DNA of 64,000 bases from Mesorhizobium waimense (GTDB lineage: Bacteria > Pseudomonadota > Alphaproteobacteria > Rhizobiales > Rhizobiaceae). Shown here one piece after another: positions 7,726 to 14,783 of the stretch. The DNA lies in assembly GCF_003601975.1 (NCBI RefSeq), contig NZ_QZWZ01000028.1, positions 22,605-86,604 on the forward strand, given 5' to 3'. Made by a program: the position numbers and the translations under genes. A model generated the notes under the pieces. It saw only the letters and a list, made by a program, of their open reading frames with translations, was not told where the DNA came from and did not search any database. The first letter of the stretch is position 1. The number at the start of each line of letters is the position of its first letter.

Positions 7726-8811
7726 ATGTTCATCGTCGACACCGACGTTCACAATTACTGGTCCAGCGCCGAGGTGCTGCTCCCCTATCTCGAACCCTAC
7801 TGGCGCGATTTCCTGGTGCGCGGCGAAAAACCCGGCCCGACGGGAAGCTTTCCTCACGGCCACCGCCCCTGGCTGCATCCGGAGGGCTTTTCGCGGCACG
7901 ATATCCGCCCGCAGACCGAGGAAGACAACTACCTGATCATGAAGGAGAAGCACCTCGATCTCTACGGTATCGACGTGGCGATCCTCACCGCCGATGAGCC
8001 GCTGGAAGCCTCGACGCTGGCCAACTACCACTACGCCAACGCACTGGTGAAAGCCTACAACGACTACATGATCGAGTGGTGGCTACCGAAAGACCGTCGC
8101 TTCAAGGGATCTATCATCATTTCGCCGACCGACCCGCATGGCGCGGCAGCCGAGATTCGGCGGCTCGGCGGCCACAAGGACATCGTCCAGGTTCTGGCAA
8201 GCCACGGCTCGCAGCGCCCCTATGGCGATCCTTTCTACCATCCGATCTACGAGGCCTGCGCAGAGGTAGGCCTGCCCTTCGCCATCCATTTCGGCGGCCA
8301 GGGCGGCGTCAACCACAATGCCGTCGCCAGCGGACCGACCACCTACTACTGGGAAACGCACGCGCTGCTCAGCCAGCCGGCCATGACCCATGTGGTCAGC
8401 ATGATTTCCAACGGCGTCTTCGAGAAATATCCGGAGCTCTACTTCGTGGTCATCGAATGCGGCGTGTCGTGGGTACCCTCGCTGATGTGGCGGCTCGACG
8501 CCAACTTCAAGGCGTTGCGCAAGGAGACGCCGTGGCTGAAGATGCTGCCGTCGGAATATTGCCGGCGCAACATCCGCTTCAGCACCCAGCCGCTCGAGCA
8601 GCCGCAGAACGTCAAGCACCTCTGGGAGACGCTGGAGCACATGGACGGGCAGAACACGCTGCTCTTCGCCTCCGACTATCCGCACTGGGACTTCGACGCG
8701 CCGACCAATCTGCACATCCCGCCAGCGTGGCGCGAGAAGGTGATGGGACTGAATGCGCTCGAGGTCTACAAGCGCATCGAGGCTCCGGCGGCCACCGCGA
8801 GGGTCGCCTGA
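7726..8811 (+). CDS. amidohydrolase-family protein (ACMSD/Amidohydro_2 type)
   Basis: About 361 residues from the ATG at 7726; 7708 is an alternative six codons earlier. A metal-dependent TIM-barrel hydrolase or decarboxylase of the Amidohydro_2 group: DTDVHNY near the start stands where the metal-binding DxH is, AIHFGGQGG carries the middle His, and FASDYPHWDFDAP carries the late Asp. Relatives include ACMSD, gamma-resorcylate decarboxylase and 4-oxalomesaconate-type hydratases, so the reaction is not fixed. It heads an operon and overlaps the Rieske gene by three bases (TGATG). Coupled translation with a Rieske ferredoxin suggests that it acts before or after an oxidative step in one pathway. 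Confidence 0.82.
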   Translation: MFIVDTDVHNYWSSAEVLLPYLEPYWRDFLVRGEKPGPTGSFPHGHRPWLHPEGFSRHDIRPQTEEDNYLIMKEKHLDLYGIDVAILTADEPLEASTLANYHYANALVKAYNDYMIEWWLPKDRRFKGSIIISPTDPHGAAAEIRRLGGHKDIVQVLASHGSQRPYGDPFYHPIYEACAEVGLPFAIHFGGQGGVNHNAVASGPTTYYWETHALLSQPAMTHVVSMISNGVFEKYPELYFVVIECGVSWVPSLMWRLDANFKALRKETPWLKMLPSEYCRRNIRFSTQPLEQPQNVKHLWETLEHMDGQNTLLFASDYPHWDFDAPTNLHIPPAWREKVMGLNALEVYKRIEAPAATARVA

Positions 8812-9188
8812 TGACCGCCACTGCCGCCGCCCCCGCGCTGACCTTCGCTTGCAAGACCGCGGACGTCGCGGTCGGCAAGCCGAGGATCGTTCCTTACGGC
8901 CGCCTCAGCGTCGGCATCTTCCAGCTCGAGGATGGCTATGCCGCCCTGCTCAACGTCTGCCCGCATCGGGCGGGACAGCTTTGCGAAGGGCCGATTTCCG
9001 GCACCACCAGGCAAACAGACAAGACAGAGTTCGTCTACGAGCGCGCCGGCGAGATCATCCGCTGCGCCTGGCATGGATGGGAGTTCGACATCCGGTCCGG
9101 CAAATGCCTTGTCGACGAAAAGCTGAAGGCGCGCACCTTCCCCGTGCATGTCGACGGCGACGACATCTATCTCGAAATGGGCCGCTGA
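8811..9188 (+). CDS. Rieske 2Fe-2S ferredoxin-like protein
   Basis: A 125-residue stand-alone Rieske protein. Cluster ligands are C50-x-H52 (CPHRAGQLC) and C85-x2-H88 (CAWHGWEFD). The two ligand pairs are separated by an insert longer than in most Rieske ferredoxins (KTEFVYERAGEIIR region), a pattern I associate with small Rieske proteins near dehydrogenase and hydrolase genes. There is no catalytic mononuclear-iron domain, so it should carry electrons rather than oxygenate. It overlaps the amidohydrolase gene and precedes the HD-domain gene by 30 bases. The reductase at 5635 is a plausible donor and the HD-domain protein a plausible acceptor; both links are inference. Confidence 0.87.
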   Translation: MTATAAAPALTFACKTADVAVGKPRIVPYGRLSVGIFQLEDGYAALLNVCPHRAGQLCEGPISGTTRQTDKTEFVYERAGEIIRCAWHGWEFDIRSGKCLVDEKLKARTFPVHVDGDDIYLEMGR

Positions 9189-9218
9189 CCGCCGCAAGCA
9201 GCAATTGGAGTTTCGACA

Positions 9219-9842
9219 ATGGACACCGTGAAGTTCACCCAGATGAAGGATGGCGACCGCGAGGATTATGCCTTCCTGACCGAACACGAAACCGAATATG
9301 CCGCCGGCACCGCCGACCGGCTGCTGACTGCGATGGTCGAACTCGACAAATCCCTGTCGGGCTACAAGGTGACCCGGCTCGGTCACTCGCTGCAGGCTGC
9401 TACGCGCGCCTGGAATGCCGGTGCAGACGTCGACTGGGTGGTATCGGCTCTGCTGCACGACATCGGCGACATCTACGCCCCATACAACCACGACGAATAT
9501 GCCGCCGCCATCCTGCGTCCATTCGTGCGGGAGCAATGTGCCTGGGTGGTGGAGAAGCATGGCGACTTCCAGCTGGTCTATTATGGCGAGCATGTCGGCG
9601 CGAACCCGCACAAGCGGCACGCGTTCAAGGGAGCCGCCTATTTCGACGACTGCGCCGAGTTCTGCGAAAAGTGGGACCAGTCGAGCTTCGATCCGGACTA
9701 CTCGACGCGCCCACTCGATTTCTTCGCGCCGCTGGTGCGCGAGGTCTTCGCCCGCAAGACCTATGATCCCGCCGTGGTCCGCTCCGGCCAGAGGGAAGCT
9801 CTGTCGAATGCGGCGCTCGCCAGGACACGTTCGGCAACGTAA
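9219..9842 (+). CDS. HD-domain protein, probable PhnZ/TmpB-like mixed-valent di-iron oxygenase
   Basis: A 207-residue HD-domain protein, started at the ATG behind TTGGAGT. Metal ligands can be laid out as H56, H80-D81 (LLHDIGD), H91 and H114, with a late Asp among D153, D158 and D160. The H56-to-H80 spacing and the EKHGDF segment resemble PhnZ and TmpB, HD-domain enzymes that use an Fe(II)/Fe(III) pair and O2 to cleave C-P bonds, rather than the classical phosphohydrolases. Size is also right for that group. No phosphonate genes are nearby; instead there are a Rieske ferredoxin and a reductase. Substrate unknown. A plain phosphohydrolase remains possible. Confidence 0.65.
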   Translation: MDTVKFTQMKDGDREDYAFLTEHETEYAAGTADRLLTAMVELDKSLSGYKVTRLGHSLQAATRAWNAGADVDWVVSALLHDIGDIYAPYNHDEYAAAILRPFVREQCAWVVEKHGDFQLVYYGEHVGANPHKRHAFKGAAYFDDCAEFCEKWDQSSFDPDYSTRPLDFFAPLVREVFARKTYDPAVVRSGQREALSNAALARTRSAT

Positions 9843-10515
9843 CGAACGCTCTTGTGCCCAGAAAATTTTCGATGGCACGGCCGCCCTATTGCAGGGCGCC
9901 CGGTGATCTAGATATTTTCCATTGAGAGCAGCGAGCTGCTGCCGTATGGCAAACGAGTTAGTTCGAACATTCAGAGGCCGGCTGTCCACTAAGGGTTAGG
10001 AGCAAACTCGGCCATTCTGGATCCGATGTGAACGTCCGCTCTTAGGCGATGCACAAGCTGACTTCTATGGCCGACATTGGGCGCATTGCTGACCGCCAGC
10101 CTTGGGGCCGATACTTGACTGTCAGGTCTCGGCTGGAATTTGCGATAAGCGCCTGTTCAGCAACCGACCCCAATCACGACCTTTCTGCCTAACTGGAAGC
10201 GACCCGAAACCAGCCATTCAAGAGGCATCCGGCATTTGGCGGGTCGGACCGGAAGCCGGTTCCTGCGGAAATGATGAGAAATCCGACGCTCGATGATAAG
10301 CGCCAATATCGCGATGTCGGTTTCCATAGCCTCGGCTTGCCGACAGTCAGCATCTTGAAATTTCGGCCCACGCGAAGCGCGATCATCCCGTTGGAGACCG
10401 GGTTGCTGGAGGTCAAAGCCGAGGACGATTGATTTTACACGGCAAGGCGTTCGTAGTAGCCTCTTCCCCTACCTGAAGCATGCCGCGTCCTCCACGTTTG
10501 ACTGAGGGGTGTCGA
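9843..10515. other. non-coding stretch with degenerate repeat
   Basis: No solid gene. From 10031 to about 10135 there is a degenerate repeat (AACGTCCGCTCTTA, then GGCGCATTGCTGACCGCCAG) that matches in part the stretch at 12797-12895. A 53-codon plus-strand frame (10271-10432, starting MMRNPTLDDKRQYRD) has a plausible amino acid pattern but no recognisable relatives; it may be the tail of a lost gene. Confidence 0.4.
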
Positions 10516-11403
10516 ATGCGTGTTCTGCTCCCGACTTTATTCCTGCTTCTGCACATTCCGATTGTATCGCATGCCGCCGCCATCCACGATGCCGCCATGC
10601 AGGGCGATGTCGCGGTTATCGCGGCGGCGCTCGATGCGGGCGCAGATGTAAATGAGAGCGATGGAGCCGCGACGCCACTCTATCTTGCGGTCTTCATGGG
10701 CCATGTCCAAGCAGCAAAGCTGCTCATAGAACGTGGTGCCGACGCCAACACTCCGACGGCCTTGGGTCTCCCACTGATGGCGGCTATGGGCAACGACAAG
10801 ATCGATCTCTTAAACCTATTACTGGACGGGGGCGCAAATCCAAATTCCGAAGGTGGCGGCCAACTCGCCCTTCATCTCGCCATCAGTCTCGCTTGTCTCG
10901 ACTGCGTGAAGGCACTGGTCGAGGCCGGCGCGGACGTGAATGCGAGGGCAGAGGACGGCAAGACACCAATCCATCTGGCTACACGTTCGACACAACGCGA
11001 AGTTGCCAACTATCTGATGTCGCACGGCGTCATCTTGCCAACTCCAGCCCCGATCTCGATGAAGCTGGCATCTGCCGATGTGGAGAAGGGCCGAACCTCC
11101 TTCGTCCGCATGTGTGACCACTGCCACGGTGCCGATCCACAGGGAGGGAACCGAACGGGAGCGAACTTGTGGAGCATCGTTGGCCGCGATAAGGCCTCTC
11201 TGGCCACCATACATTACTCTGACGTCTTGCTGGGCTGGGAAGGTGTGTGGACGTATGAGGACCTGAACAAATTCTTGCTTGAGCCGATGGCCACCACGCC
11301 GGGCGTGGCCATGGAAGTGCCTGGTGTCTCGGACGAGGTCGAACGGGTCGACCTAATTGCGTACTTGCGCACGCTAAGTGACAAGCCGAACCCGCTGCCC
11401 TGA
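10516..11403 (+). CDS. periplasmic ankyrin-repeat protein fused to cytochrome c
   Basis: A 295-residue secreted protein. A Sec-type signal peptide (MRVLLPTLFLLLHIPIVSHA) leads into four or five ankyrin repeats (DAAMQGDVAVIAAALDAGAD, then GHVQAAKLLIERGADANTPT, then DKIDLLNLLLDGGANPN, then CLDCVKALVEAGADVNARAE and a final repeat). Near residue 200 a class I cytochrome c domain begins, with heme site CDHCH and a later Met-rich segment that could give the axial ligand. The start follows GAGGGGT. The pairing of a protein-protein interaction scaffold with an electron carrier in the periplasm suggests docking to a dehydrogenase. It precedes an orphan solute-binding gene; no redox partner is adjacent. 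Confidence 0.85.
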   Translation: MRVLLPTLFLLLHIPIVSHAAAIHDAAMQGDVAVIAAALDAGADVNESDGAATPLYLAVFMGHVQAAKLLIERGADANTPTALGLPLMAAMGNDKIDLLNLLLDGGANPNSEGGGQLALHLAISLACLDCVKALVEAGADVNARAEDGKTPIHLATRSTQREVANYLMSHGVILPTPAPISMKLASADVEKGRTSFVRMCDHCHGADPQGGNRTGANLWSIVGRDKASLATIHYSDVLLGWEGVWTYEDLNKFLLEPMATTPGVAMEVPGVSDEVERVDLIAYLRTLSDKPNPLP

Positions 11404-11466
11404 ACCAGCGCCGCCAGGGCCGAGTTCACTCTACTAAGGCGTGCCCGAAAAAAAGGGAGCTCCATC

Positions 11467-12660
11467 GTGATATCCCGACGTGGTTTTTGCTTCGCTGCTG
11501 TTGCATCTGGAGCTGCCATAAGCGTCGTCGCGAAGGCGATTGCCGCCGACAATTCCGCCGCGGTGACGTCTCAAGGGGAAGTTGACAGCTTGGTTGCAGC
11601 TGCCCAGGCTGAAGGCCAGCTCACTGTCATTGGACTGCCACGCGACTGGTGTAACTACGGTGCCGTCATCGATGGGTTTAAAGCGAAATACGGTCTCACC
11701 GTCCATGAGGTGCAGCCCTACATAGGATCCGATAAACAAATTGAAGCGTTGAAGGCCGCCCGGTCCAGAATGGGACCCGCTATGCCTGACTTTATTGACG
11801 TAGGGATGGCCTTCGCGGCTTCGGCCAAGCAGGACGGTCTGTTGATGCCATACCGGGCTCAAAGTTCGCAGGCGGTGCCAGAAAATGCCAAGGATGCGCA
11901 AGGCTACTGGTCTTGCAGCTACTACGGGGTGCTCGCCTTCGAGGTCAACGCGAATCTCATTCGGAAGATTCCCCTGGATTGGGCAGAACTTGCTGCGCCG
12001 GAGTATAGAAATTCCGTCGCCCTCGCGGGCGATCTGGCGTCAAATCAGGCAATCATGAGTGTTTTCGCCGCCGGACTGTCAGCGGCAAATGGCACTTCTG
12101 AAAAAGCCGCCGAGCATGGTTTGTCTTTCTTCGCCGATCTTGTTCGGAAGGGCAATTTCGTGCCTGAAGTCGGTGATGCAAAATCGCTGGTTGACGGACG
12201 TACCCCCATCATCCTCCGCTGGGATCACCTGGCGTTGGCCGATCGCGATAGGCTCAAGGGGACAACGGCAATCGAGGTTGTTAGGCCGAGGACCGGTGTC
12301 CTTGCGGGCATGTACGCGCAAGCAATCAGCGCCTTTGCTCCCCATCCAAATGCTGCCCGCCTCTGGATGGAGTATCTCGGCTCGGACGAGGTGCAGCTCA
12401 TGTGGTTCGGGAGTCACTGTCGCCCAACGAGGATTGCAGGCCTTCTTTACGACCGAAACGGTCCAAGCGCCGGCCGGGATAGTCCATTGAGCGCCGAACC
12501 CGATGAGCCGGTATTTCCGACCCTTGAGGAGCAGGAAAAGGCAAGGGCGACCATAACCAAGGGCTGGGACGATATCGTCGGCGTCAAAGTCAAGTGCGCG
12601 CCACCCGAGCAGGACCTGAGCCCGATGTCACTCAATCAAGCACAGCACTCAAATACCTAA
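11467..12660 (+). CDS. orphan ABC solute-binding protein (family 1 type, Tat-like signal)
   Basis: A 397-residue extracellular solute-binding protein, started at a GTG preceded by GGGAGC. The N-terminus MISRRGFCFAAVASGA has a twin-arginine look and ends in AIAADN. The body has the two-lobe pattern of iron(III)/spermidine/thiamine-type binding proteins (LVAAAQAEGQLTVIGLPRDW; YWSCSYYGVLAFEVN; ISAFAPHPNAARLWMEYL). No permease or ATPase gene accompanies it, so it must use a transporter encoded elsewhere or have another role. It lies 63 bases after the ankyrin-cytochrome gene and may be cotranscribed with it. The ligand cannot be inferred. Confidence 0.8.
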   Translation: MISRRGFCFAAVASGAAISVVAKAIAADNSAAVTSQGEVDSLVAAAQAEGQLTVIGLPRDWCNYGAVIDGFKAKYGLTVHEVQPYIGSDKQIEALKAARSRMGPAMPDFIDVGMAFAASAKQDGLLMPYRAQSSQAVPENAKDAQGYWSCSYYGVLAFEVNANLIRKIPLDWAELAAPEYRNSVALAGDLASNQAIMSVFAAGLSAANGTSEKAAEHGLSFFADLVRKGNFVPEVGDAKSLVDGRTPIILRWDHLALADRDRLKGTTAIEVVRPRTGVLAGMYAQAISAFAPHPNAARLWMEYLGSDEVQLMWFGSHCRPTRIAGLLYDRNGPSAGRDSPLSAEPDEPVFPTLEEQEKARATITKGWDDIVGVKVKCAPPEQDLSPMSLNQAQHSNT

Positions 12661-13210
12661 GAGGGAGCTCCATCCTCTCTGCAGCGAAAACCAACTTATT
12701 GCTTCTTGTTTTTCCAATTCGGACATGGAGAATGAATGGGATTAGCCGGCCTTCTTACCTGAATGAGCGAGGAGCCGGCGTAAGGTTGGGCCACCCATGT
12801 CCGCTTCCGGGGTCCTGTTATGGCGCATTGATGACGGGCAGCCTTGGGCCGAAGGCGGTCAGTCCGCTTTCGGGAAGCATTTTGGCTGGAGCGGTCGTTC
12901 AACTCGCGATCTCATCTCCGACGTAATCCCTTTCTGCAGCGCCCCCGGAAAGCCGAACGCTCGACTTGAGCTAGTAGCGACTGCATCGCGCCATGAGATG
13001 AAGTTTCACGCGCCAATTTTGAAGGTCCGCTATCCCTACTGGAGATTTATCGCGGACCGGCCATCCTGCGGCTGAAAAGCACTGAGCGTCCTGCTGTACC
13101 ACGGTCGCATCGGCGAAATCGACTCATCATCAGGTGAAGGGTTTTCAATTGCCCTGCATGCGCAAAGCCCATCAACTCTTCAACGACGATCGAACCTTTG
13201 TGGGGCGGGC
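12661..13210. other. intergenic stretch with degenerate repeats
   Basis: No gene recognised. It contains a copy of the motif ATGTCCGCTTCCGG (12797) followed by GGCGCATTGATGACGGGCAG and CAGTCCGCTTTCGGG, and a further partial copy (GGTCCGCTATCC) near 13025. It is the leader of the MttB-like gene at 13211 and probably holds its promoter, which I cannot pin down. Confidence 0.4.
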
Positions 13211-14731
13211 ATGCGAGCAACGGCCAGAGTGCGCAGGGTGCGCGACGGCAGACTGGAATTCTCCAAGGAGTGGCTGCAGCTGCGCAACCCGCATGCGCCG
13301 ATCTCCGTTCTGGATGAGTGCCAGATCGAGCGGATTCACGACGCCTCGATGACCGTGCTTGAAGACGTTGGCATGCGCATCCAGGACGAAGAGGCGCGCA
13401 AGCTTTTTGCTGGCGCCGGCTTTACCGTCGACCATCCGACCGAACGTGTGCATTTCGACCGTGAAGGCTTGCTTGAACTCGTCGCCAAGGCGCCGTCGAT
13501 TGCAACAGTGCGTGGTCGCGATCCGCACAAGAAGCTGTTCATGGGCGAAGGCCGCGTCGCCTTCACCGCGGTCAGTGGCCCGCCCTTCGTTTCCGATTTG
13601 GATCACGGTCGTCGCGCTGGCACATTTCGCGATCAGGAAAACTTCCTGAAGATGACGCATATGACGGATGTGCTGCAGATCGAGGGCGGCACCAGCGTCG
13701 AGGCCCAGGATCTGCCGGCGGACACCCGTTACCTCGATTTCTACCTGGCCTGCTGCAAGCTTTCGGACAAGCCGTGGAAGCCGCTGACCATCGGTCGCCA
13801 CCGTGCCCGCGATGCCATCGAGATGGCCAAGATCTGGTACGGCGAGGACGAGGAAAGCCTTGCCGCCAATCCGGTGTTCTTCGTCAACACCAACACCAAC
13901 ACGCCGCTGGTGCTGGATGGCGAGATCGCGCAGGGCGTCATCGAATATGCGCGACTCGGACAGGTCGTCTGCGTGACGCCTTTCGGTCTTGCCGGTGCGA
14001 TGGCGCCTGCCACGGTGGCTGGCGCGCTGGTGATGCAGAATGCCGAGACACTGGCCTGCTGCGCGCTGACCCAGATCATCCGTCCAGGCTGCCCCTACAT
14101 CTATGGCGGCTTCATCTGCAACGCCGACATGAAAACCGGATCGCCGGCCTTCGGCACGCCCGAATTCACCCTTGGCGCGCAGGCCACCGGCCAGATGGCG
14201 CGCCGTTATGGCCTGCCGTGGCGCTCGTCCAATGTGAACGCGTCGAATGCACCGGACGCGCAGGCGGCCTACGAATCCATGATGTCACTGTGGGGTGCTC
14301 TGACCGGCCATGCCAGTGTCTTCAACCATGGCGCCGGGTGGCTGGAGGGCGGCCTTGTTGGCTCCTACGAGAAATTCATTCTCGACATCGAGATGGTGCG
14401 CATGATGTGCGCCTGGATGACGCCGCTCACCGTCAATGACGACACGATAGGTCTCGACGCGATCAAGGAGGTCGGTCCTGGCGGCCACTTCTTCGGCACC
14501 GCGCATACGCTCGCCCGCTACGAGAACGCCTTCTACAAGCCGCTGGTTTCCGACTGGTCGAACTTCGAGAACTGGCAGGACAAGGGCAGTCCCGACGCCG
14601 CCCGCCGCGCCAACGGCATCTGGAAGCAGATGGTCAACGAGTATGAGGCGCCCGCCATCGACCCAGCGGTGATCGAAGAACTCGAGGACTATGTCGCGCG
14701 GCGCAAGATCGAGCTCGAAGCCCTGCGCTAA
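13211..14731 (+). CDS. trimethylamine methyltransferase (MttB) family protein, non-pyrrolysine type
   Basis: A 506-residue member of the MttB superfamily. Members transfer a methyl group from a tri- or quaternary methylamine to a corrinoid protein; non-pyrrolysine members include the glycine betaine methyltransferase MtgB. The barrel is recognisable throughout (IHDASMTVLEDVGMRIQDEE near residue 45; PFGLAGAMAPATVAGALV near 260; SNVNASNAPDAQAAYESMMS near 340; GPGGHFFGTAHTL near 425). The frame is read straight through with no in-frame amber codon, so no pyrrolysine. No corrinoid protein gene is adjacent. The next gene is a dimethylglycine-dehydrogenase-like flavoprotein, which supports a role in demethylating a methylated amine or amino acid. 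Substrate unknown. Confidence 0.87.
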   Translation: MRATARVRRVRDGRLEFSKEWLQLRNPHAPISVLDECQIERIHDASMTVLEDVGMRIQDEEARKLFAGAGFTVDHPTERVHFDREGLLELVAKAPSIATVRGRDPHKKLFMGEGRVAFTAVSGPPFVSDLDHGRRAGTFRDQENFLKMTHMTDVLQIEGGTSVEAQDLPADTRYLDFYLACCKLSDKPWKPLTIGRHRARDAIEMAKIWYGEDEESLAANPVFFVNTNTNTPLVLDGEIAQGVIEYARLGQVVCVTPFGLAGAMAPATVAGALVMQNAETLACCALTQIIRPGCPYIYGGFICNADMKTGSPAFGTPEFTLGAQATGQMARRYGLPWRSSNVNASNAPDAQAAYESMMSLWGALTGHASVFNHGAGWLEGGLVGSYEKFILDIEMVRMMCAWMTPLTVNDDTIGLDAIKEVGPGGHFFGTAHTLARYENAFYKPLVSDWSNFENWQDKGSPDAARRANGIWKQMVNEYEAPAIDPAVIEELEDYVARRKIELEALR

Positions 14732-14783
14732 GTGCTTCCTTCCCCGCGCTCTTTGAAAACCAAACAGATGGATTTCTGACGGA

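Noticed and set aside
9219..9842. HD-domain protein as a cyclic-nucleotide or dNTP phosphohydrolase
   Set aside because: Ligand spacing and size fit PhnZ/TmpB-like oxygenases better, and the redox neighbours support that. Kept only as an alternative.
13211..14731. Pyrrolysine-containing trimethylamine methyltransferase
   Set aside because: There is no in-frame amber codon, and no pyrrolysine machinery is visible.
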